A stretch of 64,000 nt of DNA from Undibacterium umbellatum (GCF_014284125.1 NZ_JACOFX010000006.1:1-64000), one strand, 5' to 3'; counted from the stretch's first letter, positions 8,374 to 17,441 are shown. The notes: generated by a model from the sequence alone, not told the origin. Made by a program: numbers and translations.

Positions 8374-9147
8374 CTATTTTCTGCGCAGTGTTTTAAATAC
8401 TCTTGGTTCCCAAACGCGCATAGCAAACAGTAACCCAGTACCATGGCGCTGTGTCAGCGGCACGGCCAAGCTTTCCTGATGCAGGTCAGCAAAATCCTGC
8501 TTCAGCTTTCTTAGTTTTGCCTGGAATTGCATGGCGGCAGCTGGTGCCAGCATGCCATTTAAAAAAACGAAACTGTCATTGGCTGCGTGAAAGCCATCGT
8601 CAACGAAATCTCCCAGTGCCTGTTGCCGGAATAGTTGTCTTATTGGCCCTTCTGGCAACCAGTCAAAATCGCGGCTGACATTGAGACGTATGCGATTACC
8701 TGGCAACAGGTCGATTAACCTGAGCCTGTCGAGATGCAGTAGATGCTGCAGACATGCAGTTTCAGAAATCTGATAAGTCTTGATGACATCTGCCATGCTC
8801 CAGTGATTCAGCGTGCAGACTGCCACTAGTAACAATATAGAGTTGGAAGCCAGTTCTTTTTCTTGCTGCAAGCTCAGATGTACGATATGCGGCTCATCAA
8901 TGGCAGCTTCATTGACCAGTTCCTGTATTGTCAGGTTGGCGAGTGCAGCCAGTTGCGTCAATCTTTCCAGCGATAGGTTGCCATTTGAGAATATACGTTT
9001 GACCGTGGGTTCGGACAGCGACAGTGCTGAGGCGATTTTGCGGTAAGTGTAGCCGCGTGATTTTAGTAAGCGCTTTAATGTCGCCAGCAGGCGTTTAGCT
9101 TCAGTCATGAGAGAGTTGGACGGTGATGATATTAAAATTGGTATCAA
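8374..9147 (-). CDS. XRE-type HTH transcriptional regulator
   Basis: 257 residues with an N-terminal helix-turn-helix (Y-R-K-I-A-S-A-L-S-L-S-E-P-T-V-K-R-I-F, about residues 36-54), followed by a helical region and an uncharacterised C-terminal half. The TTG at 9145-9147 has AGAAGG 8 nt upstream. The ATG at 9106-9108 (MTEAKRLL) is an alternative start closer to the HTH. It is divergent from the seven-gene biosynthetic operon, with about 114 bp between them. It is therefore the obvious candidate to regulate that operon, but this is inferred from position only. Confidence 0.8.
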   Translation of the reverse strand: MIPILISSPSNSLMTEAKRLLATLKRLLKSRGYTYRKIASALSLSEPTVKRIFSNGNLSLERLTQLAALANLTIQELVNEAAIDEPHIVHLSLQQEKELASNSILLLVAVCTLNHWSMADVIKTYQISETACLQHLLHLDRLRLIDLLPGNRIRLNVSRDFDWLPEGPIRQLFRQQALGDFVDDGFHAANDSFVFLNGMLAPAAAMQFQAKLRKLKQDFADLHQESLAVPLTQRHGTGLLFAMRVWEPRVFKTLRRK

Positions 9148-9261
9148 TATTTGATCCTTCTTGGATTATATGCCATCGGTTTTAACGGAAATATTTATTT
9201 ATTTGATGCTTTTGCTTATGATGAGTTCATTATATGAATGTGCCGATTGGATGTTAGCCGT

Positions 9262-10272
9262 ATGGAGAATTACTTGCACACGCGTCATGTCAGAATCATA
9301 GGAAGTGGAATGGCTGTACCAGCATATGAAGTCAGCAGTGCTGCGTTGGATGCCAAACTGGGTTTGCGGACAGGAACGAGTCTAAAAAAAACCGGGGTGC
9401 GCAGGCGCTTTCTCTCGACTACAGAAACTGCTGCACAACTTGCAGCACATGCTTGCACCACAGCATTGGAAGATGCCGGTCTGGTCTGGGATGAAATTGA
9501 TTGCTTGGTTGCTACCTCTGCAACCATGGACCAGGCCCTGCCTTATAACGCCGCGCTGATTCATGCGGAGCTAAAATTGTCTGGTCGCCGCACGACGACT
9601 TTTGATATTGGTGCCAGTTGCATGTCTTTTTTGACGGGTCTGGATACTATGAGTTACCTGGTCGAATGTGGTCGATATAAAAATGTGATGCTGGTTTCAT
9701 CCGACATTGCCACTTTTGGACTAGATTGGAATAATTTGACTGAATGCGGTATTTTTGGTGATGGTGCAGCAGCGGTAGTGATACGGCGCTCATTGCCGAC
9801 GGAGTCTTCTTGCATATTGTCGTCGCGCAGTGTGACAATATCTGCAGGGGTAGAGCATTGCAAAATACCAGCCGGTGGTTCTCGCTACCATCCACGCAGG
9901 ATGTTGACGTCGATTGATCCCTTGTCAGTTTTCCAGATGGAAGGGCGCTCGGCCTTCAAACTCATTGCAGCGGAAATGTCTGGTTTTGTAGAGGGTTTGC
10001 TAGAGACTGCTGATGTGAACATGAGACAGATCACTAAGATAGTTCCGCACCAGGCCAGCCAACTGGCCATACATCATCTGACCAAACGTCTGGAAGTATC
10101 TAGTGAAAAAGTCATGAATATTTTTGCAGACTATGGCAATCAGGTTGGAGCTTCTTTGCCGACTGCGTTGCATCTTTGCAGAACAGGGCAGCAAGTGCAA
10201 AGAGGTGACCGCATGATGTTGATAGGTTCAGGGGCAGGCCTGACGCTGGGTGGCATGGTGCTGGTTTACTGA
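9262..10272 (+). CDS. Beta-ketoacyl synthase III-like condensing enzyme
   Basis: 336 residues with the full thiolase-fold Cys-His-Asn triad: C120 in D-I-G-A-S-C-M-S-F, H263 in V-P-H-Q-A-S and N293 in Y-G-N-Q-V-G-A-S. Also present is the F-G-D-G-A-A-A-V motif typical of FabH and OleA relatives. Such enzymes condense an acyl thioester with malonyl-ACP (FabH) or a second acyl-CoA (OleA). The ATG at 9262 (MENYLHTRHVRIIG) fits the family N-terminus; an in-frame ATG at 9238 adds 8 unlikely residues. It is the first gene of a dedicated operon and there is no carrier-protein gene beside it. This points to a secondary-metabolic condensation rather than housekeeping FabH. The substrate is unknown. Confidence 0.9.
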   Translation: MENYLHTRHVRIIGSGMAVPAYEVSSAALDAKLGLRTGTSLKKTGVRRRFLSTTETAAQLAAHACTTALEDAGLVWDEIDCLVATSATMDQALPYNAALIHAELKLSGRRTTTFDIGASCMSFLTGLDTMSYLVECGRYKNVMLVSSDIATFGLDWNNLTECGIFGDGAAAVVIRRSLPTESSCILSSRSVTISAGVEHCKIPAGGSRYHPRRMLTSIDPLSVFQMEGRSAFKLIAAEMSGFVEGLLETADVNMRQITKIVPHQASQLAIHHLTKRLEVSSEKVMNIFADYGNQVGASLPTALHLCRTGQQVQRGDRMMLIGSGAGLTLGGMVLVY

Positions 10273-10281
10273 TGTACTGAT

Positions 10282-11286
10282 ATGAAAATTCTCATAACTG
10301 GTGGAACAGGTTTTCTTGGCCGGCATTTGGTATGGCAACTGGCGAGAGACGGTCATGAGGTCTTGTTCACAGGGCGCAATGCAGATGTTGCCCGCAGCAT
10401 AGTGCTGGCTGCAGAAAAGCCGGTTGAGTTCGTGCCTTTGGAACATGGCAGTAAGCATGCTGGCGTACAATTACAGGCTTGCAGCACTGGAGCTGATGTA
10501 CTGGTACACAGCGCTGCACTGACTTCGCCTTGGGGTAGCCAGTTTGCCTTTCAAAATGCCAATGTAGCGTCCACCAGCGAAGTGCTGGCGGCATGCCACG
10601 CAAATGCCATTCCTTGTCTGATCAATATTTCGTCGCCCAGTATTTATTTTAATTTTTGCGATCAGTTGGGCATACGTGAAGACATTGCCTTGCCATCAGG
10701 CGTGAATGAATATGCGCGCAGCAAGCAAGAGGCTGAACGACTGGTCATGGCTGCGGCTATACCCTTGCGTGTGATACTCAGACCCAGAGCTATCTTCGGC
10801 CCCTGGGATAATGCCTTGCTGCCGCGCTTGCTACGCCTGTTAAGATATGGGCGGTTACCATTGCTAAGAGGAGGGCGAGCTTTGCTGGATATGACTTATG
10901 TTGACAATGTTGTTCACGCCGTCAAGTTGTCCATAAAGCTGGCACCATCAAACGGAACAGAGGTATTCAATATATCCAATGGCGAGCCGATTGCCGCTGC
11001 TGACCTGTTTGCAAAAATGGCGGAGCAATTTGGCATTCCCTTGCAAACGGTAAACAGGCCTTATTTCGTGGCTGACCTGTTTGCCCGCTTGCTGGAATGC
11101 GCCGCAAAGTTTCGGCCACAATGGGAGCCACCATTTACCCGCTATTCGCTGGCAACCCTGGCTTATTCACAAACCCTGGATTTATCCCGCGCACGTGAAG
11201 TGCTGGGATATAGCCCCATCGTTACCCTTGATGAGGGCATAGACCGCACCGCGCAGTGGTGGAAGCAGCAAGGCTTGCAGGCATGA
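10282..11286 (+). CDS. NAD(P)-dependent epimerase/dehydratase (OleD/3-beta-HSD-like)
   Basis: 334 residues of the extended short-chain dehydrogenase fold. The N-terminal nucleotide-binding loop is G-G-T-G-F-L-G (residues 7-13) and the catalytic pair is in Y-A-R-S-K. The central S-S-P-S-I-Y serine region and later P-R-A-I-F-G-P-W-D are typical of the 3-beta-hydroxysteroid dehydrogenase/OleD branch. Following a condensing enzyme by 9 nt, it most simply reduces the beta-keto product to a beta-hydroxy compound. That role is inferred from context. Its stop overlaps the next start as ATGA. Confidence 0.9.
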   Translation: MKILITGGTGFLGRHLVWQLARDGHEVLFTGRNADVARSIVLAAEKPVEFVPLEHGSKHAGVQLQACSTGADVLVHSAALTSPWGSQFAFQNANVASTSEVLAACHANAIPCLINISSPSIYFNFCDQLGIREDIALPSGVNEYARSKQEAERLVMAAAIPLRVILRPRAIFGPWDNALLPRLLRLLRYGRLPLLRGGRALLDMTYVDNVVHAVKLSIKLAPSNGTEVFNISNGEPIAAADLFAKMAEQFGIPLQTVNRPYFVADLFARLLECAAKFRPQWEPPFTRYSLATLAYSQTLDLSRAREVLGYSPIVTLDEGIDRTAQWWKQQGLQA

Positions 11287-12137
11287 TCACGCCACGCCTT
11301 CAATTCCATTGGCTGAAAGCCGGACACTGCAATCATCCAGAATGTGTCGCCATGCGTGGTGGGCGTTGGCAGAGCGTGATGTTTCCAGCCCTATGTGGAT
11401 TGCTGATTCATCCAACACGCGGGAATATCTTGTTTGACACTGGCTATAGTAATCATTTCCTGCAGGCTACCCAGCCATTTCCTGAGCGCCTGTACCGCTG
11501 GACGACGCCGATGACACTGGCACCAGAAGAAGTATTGACGCAGCAACTGGCACAATTGGGCATACAGTCTACAGATATTAACTATGTGGTGATTTCGCAT
11601 GTCCATGGTGACCATATAGCCGGACTGCGTGATTTTCCCTATGCAAAATTAATCATCTCGCGCGTTGAATACGATAGTGCCAGCAGCATGTCGCGCTTGG
11701 GTGGTTTGATGCATGGGTTTCTGTCCGCATTGCTGCCACCGGACTTTGCTGAAAGGGTGATTTTTGTCGAAGATAGTGTCAGCCTGAATCTGCCCGCTGA
11801 GCTTGCCGCGCTTGGCACCGGTTTTGATATTTTTGGCGATCGCAGCCTGATTGCCATACCCTTGCCCGGTCACTCCAAAGGGCAGATAGGCGTCAGCTTC
11901 AAGCGCCATGATGACAGGCGGATTTTTTTGGTTGCCGATGCCTGCTGGTCTATGGGCGCGTTGAAAAACAATCAGTTGCCGACCTGGTTTGCCAGCCGCA
12001 TTTTTAGCAATGTCAGGCAATATCAACAAAGCTTTTTGGGGTTGCGAAAAGTAAGCACCATAGCCGATGGCGCAGTGTTGCTACCATCACATTGCCAGCA
12101 AAGCTGGGAGTATTTGAATGGCGGTCAGCAAACATGA
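11283..12137 (+). CDS. Metallo-beta-lactamase-fold hydrolase
   Basis: 284 residues with the zinc-binding H-V-H-G-D-H motif at residues 106-111, an upstream L-F-D-T-G-Y and a later L-P-G-H-S-K-G-Q. A D-A-C-W aspartate and a C-terminal S-H-C provide further metal ligands. The size and arrangement resemble the lactonase-type branch (AiiA-like) rather than RNase Z. The start chosen is the ATG at 11283, whose ATGA overlaps the stop of the previous gene; a frame opening at 11256 would overlap by 31 nt. In the operon it could release a product from a thioester or lactone. That role is inferred and the substrate is unknown. Confidence 0.88.
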   Translation: MITPRLQFHWLKAGHCNHPECVAMRGGRWQSVMFPALCGLLIHPTRGNILFDTGYSNHFLQATQPFPERLYRWTTPMTLAPEEVLTQQLAQLGIQSTDINYVVISHVHGDHIAGLRDFPYAKLIISRVEYDSASSMSRLGGLMHGFLSALLPPDFAERVIFVEDSVSLNLPAELAALGTGFDIFGDRSLIAIPLPGHSKGQIGVSFKRHDDRRIFLVADACWSMGALKNNQLPTWFASRIFSNVRQYQQSFLGLRKVSTIADGAVLLPSHCQQSWEYLNGGQQT

Positions 12138-13507
12138 AATTGACTGATTTTTGCAGGCTGGTATTTCATTTTGTCAGGACGCGCTGGCTGTTACGCTTTT
12201 CAAGCAGAGCTGCAATGCGCGCCTGGCAGGGAAAAAAGATTGCAGCCTTTCTCAAACAGCAATTGCCATTGACGCCATTTTACAAAAAGTATGCTGGTTT
12301 GACTTTGCAGGAATTGCCTGTGATTGATAAAGCCATTTCGCTGGAATATTTTCAGCAGATGAATGTCGCCAATATTAGTCTGGAGCAGGCCAGTGCCATT
12401 GCACTGCAGAGTGAAAGCAGCCGTAATTTTTCTGCTGAACTGGATGGAATTACCGTTGGTTTGTCCAGTGGTACTCAAGGGCCACGCGGCGTATTTTTAA
12501 CTTCGCGTAAAGAACGCGCCAAATGGGCAGGCATCATGATGGCTAGAGCCTTGCCTGCAGATTTGTTGTTCAGCCTGATCTTTCGCTCAGCACCAGTCAA
12601 GATAGCATTCTTTTTGCGGGCGAACAGCAATCTTTATACTACCTTGAATAGCAAGCGCATCCATTTCAAGTTCTACGATTTGTATAAAGGTGTGGATGTA
12701 CATCTGCCAGAGCTGGAAGCGCAGTCACCAACAATGCTTGTCGCCCCAGCGCATATCTTGAGCGGGCTTGCAGAACTGAAATTAAAGGGTGTTTTGACCA
12801 TCTCGCCCCAGCGTGTCATTTCTGTGGCAGAGGTATTGGAACCCGACGACAAGTGGCGCATAGAAATTGCGTTTGGTCTGCCTGTACATCAGCTTTACCA
12901 ATGCACAGAAGGTTTTCTCGCCTACACTTGCGAGCTGGGTGTCTTGCATCTGAATGAAGAATTTGTCCACATAGAACCAGAATGGCTGAATCAGGAAAAG
13001 ACCCGCTTTGTCCCCGTCATCACTGACTTTACCCGCCTTACCCAAAAAGTCATACGCTACAGGCTCAATGATGTATTGCGGGTTCGTGATACGCCGTGTC
13101 CATGTGGTCGTGCCAGTCTGGCGCTGGCTGCAATAGAAGGACGTTGCGATGATATATTGTGGTGGCAAAAGCGCGATGACCATGAGCTGGCGGCAGTGTA
13201 TCCTGACATGCTCAGGCATGCAATTACCATGGCATCGATTAGCTTACCTGATTACCGACTGGAACAGCATGGCAATGAATTGCGGATTGCCATCGATTCA
13301 GGCGAAGTTGAAATGATGAATGAAATGACTGTGGCGATCACTGGCCTGGCGGGCCGTCTGGGCTTGCGAGCACCCACTTTGAAAAATATGGCTTATGTGC
13401 CAGGTGAGGTTAGTAGCAAGCGCAGGCGCATACGCTGCGTCAGTCGACCTGACATACCTGACATACGACGTGTCCTTGAAGAAAATACAGAGGTAGTGCA
13501 TGCCTAA
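12134..13507 (+). CDS. PaaK/F390 synthetase-related adenylate-forming ligase
   Basis: 457 residues from the ATG at 12134, which forms an ATGA overlap with the preceding stop. The phosphate-binding loop S-S-G-T-Q-G (residues 111-116) and the C-P-C-G-R cluster at 322-326, followed by I-E-G-R-C-D-D, are the hallmarks of phenylacetate-CoA-ligase-type (PaaK) proteins and coenzyme F390 synthetase relatives. These enzymes adenylate a carboxylate and then transfer it to a thiol or another acceptor. Here it probably activates the acid made or modified by its neighbours. Acceptor and substrate cannot be read from the sequence. Confidence 0.87.
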   Translation: MKLTDFCRLVFHFVRTRWLLRFSSRAAMRAWQGKKIAAFLKQQLPLTPFYKKYAGLTLQELPVIDKAISLEYFQQMNVANISLEQASAIALQSESSRNFSAELDGITVGLSSGTQGPRGVFLTSRKERAKWAGIMMARALPADLLFSLIFRSAPVKIAFFLRANSNLYTTLNSKRIHFKFYDLYKGVDVHLPELEAQSPTMLVAPAHILSGLAELKLKGVLTISPQRVISVAEVLEPDDKWRIEIAFGLPVHQLYQCTEGFLAYTCELGVLHLNEEFVHIEPEWLNQEKTRFVPVITDFTRLTQKVIRYRLNDVLRVRDTPCPCGRASLALAAIEGRCDDILWWQKRDDHELAAVYPDMLRHAITMASISLPDYRLEQHGNELRIAIDSGEVEMMNEMTVAITGLAGRLGLRAPTLKNMAYVPGEVSSKRRRIRCVSRPDIPDIRRVLEENTEVVHA

Positions 13508-14657
13508 TGTCTTGATAATGGGGGGCAGGGCACCAGCAGCACTTGACCACGCGCGTCGGTTTTCCCAACAGGGCTGGGCTGCTTATATCGCAGACAGCGT
13601 ACCTTGCCGTTTGTCTGGCTGGTCATCGGCGGTCAAAGCCAGCATACAACTGGCTGCACCCAGCCAGCATCCCCAGGCATTCATTGATGACTTGAATCGC
13701 ACAATAGCGCGATATCAAATTGATTTGCTCATGCCTACTTGCGAAGAAGTGTTTTTTCTATCGCGCTACAGAAAATACCTGCCTGCCAGCGTCAGAGTGC
13801 TGGTCGATGATTTTGATAAACTGCGCACTCTGCACAGCAAATGGCATTTCCTGAAACTGGCAGAGCAATACGGCGGCAACCCACCACTCAGCCGCCTGGT
13901 CAGCAGTGTTAATGAGGCCCGTGCGTGGGCGGGTAATACTCCCTTGGTGCTCAAGCCTGAGTATTCACGCTTTGGTGTGCATGTCCGTCTTTATCCACAA
14001 GGCATGCCTCACAACTTGGCTCCATTGGGGCAGCAGGGCGCATGGGTAGCGCAACATTTCAAGCCCGGACGCGAACTCTGTTCATACAGCGTTGCTGATC
14101 AGGGACGCTTGCTGGCCCACGTCGTGTATGAGCCCAAACACAGGCTGGGCAAGAGTTCCAGTTTTTACTTTGCACCCTATGATGCGCCGTTGATACGTGA
14201 GTTCGTCGCAAAGCTGGTAGCGGCAATCAACTACACAGGACAGATATCATTTGACTGGATAGAATCGCAGGGCGGTATCCCCAGCGTGATTGAATGTAAC
14301 CCCAGAGCTGTCAGCGGTGTACATCTGTTTGGTATGCAGGATGCACTGCCTGCCGCCCTTGCAGGCCAACTGGATGACTGCGTGCAGCCATCAGCAGCAA
14401 CCCCACGCATGCTGGCAGCCATCATGCTGAGTGCGGGTCTGATACAGTCCATGCGAGAGAGGGAATTTCGCGCATGGTGGGCTGACTACAAGGCAGCGGG
14501 TGAAGTGATAGGCGTTGCACAAGATCGCTTGCCATTGCTAGGTGCATTGGCTGATATGAGTTCATTCGCTCTGATGGCATGGCAACAAAAATGCTCCATG
14601 CGTGAAGCCGCAACCAGAGACATAGAGTGGGATGGACAGGAGTTGGCCGAACCATGA
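13500..14657 (+). CDS. ATP-grasp domain protein
   Basis: 385 residues beginning MPNVLIMGGRAPAALDHAR, a Rossmann-like pre-ATP-grasp domain. The ATP-grasp region has P-L-V-L-K-P-E-Y-S-R-F-G (ATP lysine) near residue 150 and a metal-binding end I-E-C-N-P-R-A-V-S-G-V-H near residue 263. This is the layout of carboxylate-amine/thiol ligases and of CarB-like accessory ligases. The start at 13500 overlaps the previous gene by 8 nt and its stop overlaps the next start as ATGA. It likely joins the operon's acid product to an amine or another nucleophile. Family assignment is firm; substrate is unknown. Confidence 0.87.
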   Translation: MPNVLIMGGRAPAALDHARRFSQQGWAAYIADSVPCRLSGWSSAVKASIQLAAPSQHPQAFIDDLNRTIARYQIDLLMPTCEEVFFLSRYRKYLPASVRVLVDDFDKLRTLHSKWHFLKLAEQYGGNPPLSRLVSSVNEARAWAGNTPLVLKPEYSRFGVHVRLYPQGMPHNLAPLGQQGAWVAQHFKPGRELCSYSVADQGRLLAHVVYEPKHRLGKSSSFYFAPYDAPLIREFVAKLVAAINYTGQISFDWIESQGGIPSVIECNPRAVSGVHLFGMQDALPAALAGQLDDCVQPSAATPRMLAAIMLSAGLIQSMREREFRAWWADYKAAGEVIGVAQDRLPLLGALADMSSFALMAWQQKCSMREAATRDIEWDGQELAEP

Positions 14658-15775
14658 TGCTTGTTGAGCAAAACCAGATAAACCATGAATTTACTTCCGG
14701 CGCGGAGAAGTTCGCACAAATTCATGCTAGCGATGCACATGCTGTATTGATCAATAATGTGCACGCAGATATGGATATGTTGCGGGTCGATGGTCTGGTT
14801 TTTCCTGTCACCGTGAACTCAGGTAAATTCAATGATGCCTGGGTGTGTTCCCCACTGACGACCTACTGGCGTTATGCGCAAGAAGAGATGTCACGCTATG
14901 CTCATGTCATGGGAAGGTTTTTGTTTTCATCGATCTGCCATGTGTACGGATATTTATTGAAGTTTGCCAGGATAGATAAGGCTGTCACCATCAATAACTG
15001 GGCCTTGAGTACCAATATCTATCCCGCTCTCGCTAATGAGCAAGTGTTAATACAGGTGATTGCAAGCGCAAGCGCGAAATGGCCAGATCATGGCATCTGG
15101 TTCCGCTCACTGAACAAGGAGCTTAATGCTGACTGGATCACTGCCTTGCGTGAACAGGGCTTTACGCTGATACCAAGTCGTCAGGTATATCTATTTGAGG
15201 ATCTCAAAAACGGTATCAGACAACATGCGAATTTACAGCGTGATATGCATTTACTCAAATCAACCGAACTATCGCGCGTCTGCAATTGCGAAATTCGGCA
15301 GCAGGATTATGGCCGTATTGCAGAGTTGTACAAGCTACTTTATCTCGATAAATATTCACAGCTCAATCCAGAATATACAGCCAGTTTCATGCAGGCCTGG
15401 CATGCGGTCGGACTCTTGCATTTTTATGGTTTTAAATCGGCCGATGGTGTGTTGCAAGCCGTTGTCGGTTTATTTCAAATGCAAGGTGTGGTGACTGCAC
15501 CCATAGTTGGCTACAACACTGCATTGCCGCGAGAACTTGGTTTGTATCGGTTACTGATGGCCGCTGTATTTGAGCATGCAATCAAAAACAATATGATCGT
15601 CAATCTCAGTGCCGGTGCTGCGCATTTCAAGCGCTTGCGTGGCGGTAAGCCGTCCATTGAATACAGTGCAGTATGGTCTGTGCATTTACCCATGCGAACG
15701 CGGATAGTTATTGCATGCCTGGGCTGGCTGACGACTAAAATAGGCATTCCTGTCATGAAGAAATATCAATTATGA
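14654..15775 (+). CDS. GNAT/FemAB-like N-acyltransferase
   Basis: 373 residues; the start is the ATG at 14654, sharing ATGA with the preceding stop (a second ATG follows directly). The C-terminal third contains Y-R-L-L-M-A-A-V and L-S-A-G-A-A-H-F-K-R-L-R-G-G. That motif is typical of the BioF2-like/peptidoglycan-bridge-type N-acyltransferase branch of the GNAT superfamily. The N-terminal part (residues about 1-170) is less characteristic. Within the cluster it may transfer an acyl or aminoacyl group onto the product. Nothing in the sequence indicates the donor. Its stop overlaps the Rieske gene by ATGA. Confidence 0.8.
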   Translation: MMLVEQNQINHEFTSGAEKFAQIHASDAHAVLINNVHADMDMLRVDGLVFPVTVNSGKFNDAWVCSPLTTYWRYAQEEMSRYAHVMGRFLFSSICHVYGYLLKFARIDKAVTINNWALSTNIYPALANEQVLIQVIASASAKWPDHGIWFRSLNKELNADWITALREQGFTLIPSRQVYLFEDLKNGIRQHANLQRDMHLLKSTELSRVCNCEIRQQDYGRIAELYKLLYLDKYSQLNPEYTASFMQAWHAVGLLHFYGFKSADGVLQAVVGLFQMQGVVTAPIVGYNTALPRELGLYRLLMAAVFEHAIKNNMIVNLSAGAAHFKRLRGGKPSIEYSAVWSVHLPMRTRIVIACLGWLTTKIGIPVMKKYQL

Positions 15776-16791
15776 GCGGCCAGTGGAACCCTGCTGTTTA
15801 TGCATACTGGTTTGTTGCTGCTTGTAGTGCAGACCTCAGACAAAAACCAATCGCCGTGACAGTACTTGATAAACCATTGACACTGGTACGCTTGCAATCA
15901 GGTGAGTTGCTCGCTCTTGAAGACCGTTGCCCGCACCGGCAAGTGCCCTTGTCGCAAGGCCAGGTGACTGCTGAAGGTTTGCAATGCCCATACCATGGCT
16001 GGACCTTTGGTAGCGGCGGACGCTGCATCAAAGTTCCCGGTTTGCCACTACAGGCTTGCCTGCCGCAGGTGGGGGCGCGTGCATTTGATGTCAAGGAATT
16101 TGATGGGTTGATCTGGGTCAGGCTGGCCAGACATGGCCATGTCGAAAGTGATTTGCCTAAGCTGGTTACTGATTTGCCTACGGGTTCCAGACGGTTTCTG
16201 TGGCAAACCAGTTGGTCTTCATTTATCGTCAACGCACTGGAAAATTTCCTTGATCCCCTGCACACGCATTTTGTTCATCCAGGTCTGGTACGCAAAGACA
16301 CCCAGCGCCACAGCGTGGAAGCAGTTCTCACAGAGACTGCAGATGGTTTTGTAGTGGACTATCGAGGGCAAGTACAGCAATCCGGCATACTCTATCGCTT
16401 GTTCGAGTCGCCTCGGATCTCTGAGCGTGCTTACTATACACATGCTGGTTCGACGCAAATAGAATATTGCTATCAGGATGGCAGCATCGTGCGCATCAGC
16501 CTTCATTTTACTCCACAGTCTGCGGATGTGACACATGTGTTTGCCACCATGCATATTGAGAACCGATGGGCACCGGCCTGGTTATTGCGTTTACTGGTAT
16601 GGCCTTTCCTGAAGCGGGTTGCATCGCAGGATGCGCATATGCTCGCCTTGCAGACGCAAAATTTGCATAGGTTTCCAGATGCTTGCTATGCCTCCACGGA
16701 GCTTGATCAGGTGCGTCGCTACATTGAAAAATTCTGGCTGGATACTGAAATCAAGCTGCCCTCAGGCAATAGTATTACTCTATATTTGTAA
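15772..16791 (+). CDS. Rieske non-heme iron oxygenase
   Basis: 339 residues. The Rieske [2Fe-2S] ligands are C53-x-H55 and C72-x-x-H75 (C-P-H and C-P-Y-H). The mononuclear iron site is in E-N-F-L-D-P-L-H-T-H-F-V-H, with D161, H164 and H169 in the usual arrangement. Enzymes of this kind hydroxylate, desaturate or demethylate, taking electrons from a reductase. No reductase or ferredoxin gene is nearby, so a shared cellular one is presumably used. As the last gene of the coupled operon it is probably a late oxidative tailoring step. The ATGA start overlap supports co-translation with the acyltransferase. Confidence 0.92.
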   Translation: MSGQWNPAVYAYWFVAACSADLRQKPIAVTVLDKPLTLVRLQSGELLALEDRCPHRQVPLSQGQVTAEGLQCPYHGWTFGSGGRCIKVPGLPLQACLPQVGARAFDVKEFDGLIWVRLARHGHVESDLPKLVTDLPTGSRRFLWQTSWSSFIVNALENFLDPLHTHFVHPGLVRKDTQRHSVEAVLTETADGFVVDYRGQVQQSGILYRLFESPRISERAYYTHAGSTQIEYCYQDGSIVRISLHFTPQSADVTHVFATMHIENRWAPAWLLRLLVWPFLKRVASQDAHMLALQTQNLHRFPDACYASTELDQVRRYIEKFWLDTEIKLPSGNSITLYL

Positions 16792-16914
16792 CACCATGTA
16801 ATGCTGGGCTATTAGTGCCGTTCCTAAATTGCCAATCGCATGCCAGTCGCGTATATTTTCAATCCTTACGTCGCGATGTAGACGTTGATTGAATTTCTTT
16901 AAGGTAATAACTCC

Positions 16915-17427
16915 ATGAAAACCAAATTAATTTTCTCCCTGTTAAGCGCCTTGCCGCTGATTGCAGCGGCAGATGTAACAGTGAACATGAATCAGGTAAA
17001 TGAAGCCGGTGTTGGTAGTAAACTGGGGCAGATTGTTGTGTCTGAGAGCAAGTATGGGTTGGTGTTTACACCTGCCTTGGCTGGCTTGACACCTGGCTTG
17101 CATGGTTTTCATGTGCACCAGAATGCGGATTGCAGCAGCAAGGAAAAAGATGGCAAGCTGGTTGCAGCGCTGGGTGCTGGTGGCCACTATGATCCAGAAA
17201 ACAGTAATCGCCATGGCACACCGTGGGGTGATGGTCATATGGGCGATTTGCCCGCTCTGTATGTCGATGCCAGTGGCAATGCCGCTCAACCTGTACTGGC
17301 ACCGCGCTTGAAAATGGCGGATATCAAAGGCCGGTCCCTGATGATACACATAGGCGGTGACAATCACTCAGATCATCCGGCAGTATTGGGTGGCGGTGGT
17401 GCGCGTGTGGTGTGCGGCGCATTCTGA
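16915..17427 (+). CDS. sodC: Periplasmic Cu/Zn superoxide dismutase
   Basis: 170 residues with a signal peptide ([19 protein letters not shown]). The mature enzyme has the copper histidines in H-G-F-H-V-H and the zinc/copper region G-G-H-Y-D-P, [13 protein letters not shown]. It also has the C-terminal [10 protein letters not shown] and G-G-A-R-V-V-C-G, whose cysteine pairs with the one after N-A-D. It dismutates superoxide in the periplasm. Shine-Dalgarno-like AAGG lies upstream (ttaaggtaat). The 123-bp gap after the Rieske gene suggests its own promoter, so I do not include it in the biosynthetic operon. Confidence 0.95.
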   Translation: MKTKLIFSLLSALPLIAAADVTVNMNQVNEAGVGSKLGQIVVSESKYGLVFTPALAGLTPGLHGFHVHQNADCSSKEKDGKLVAALGAGGHYDPENSNRHGTPWGDGHMGDLPALYVDASGNAAQPVLAPRLKMADIKGRSLMIHIGGDNHSDHPAVLGGGGARVVCGAF

Positions 17428-17441
17428 ATCTGATTTGTCAG

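Noticed and set aside
16915..17427. sodC as an eighth gene of the biosynthetic operon
   Set aside because: A 123-bp gap breaks the chain of overlaps, and sodC is a common stand-alone periplasmic gene.
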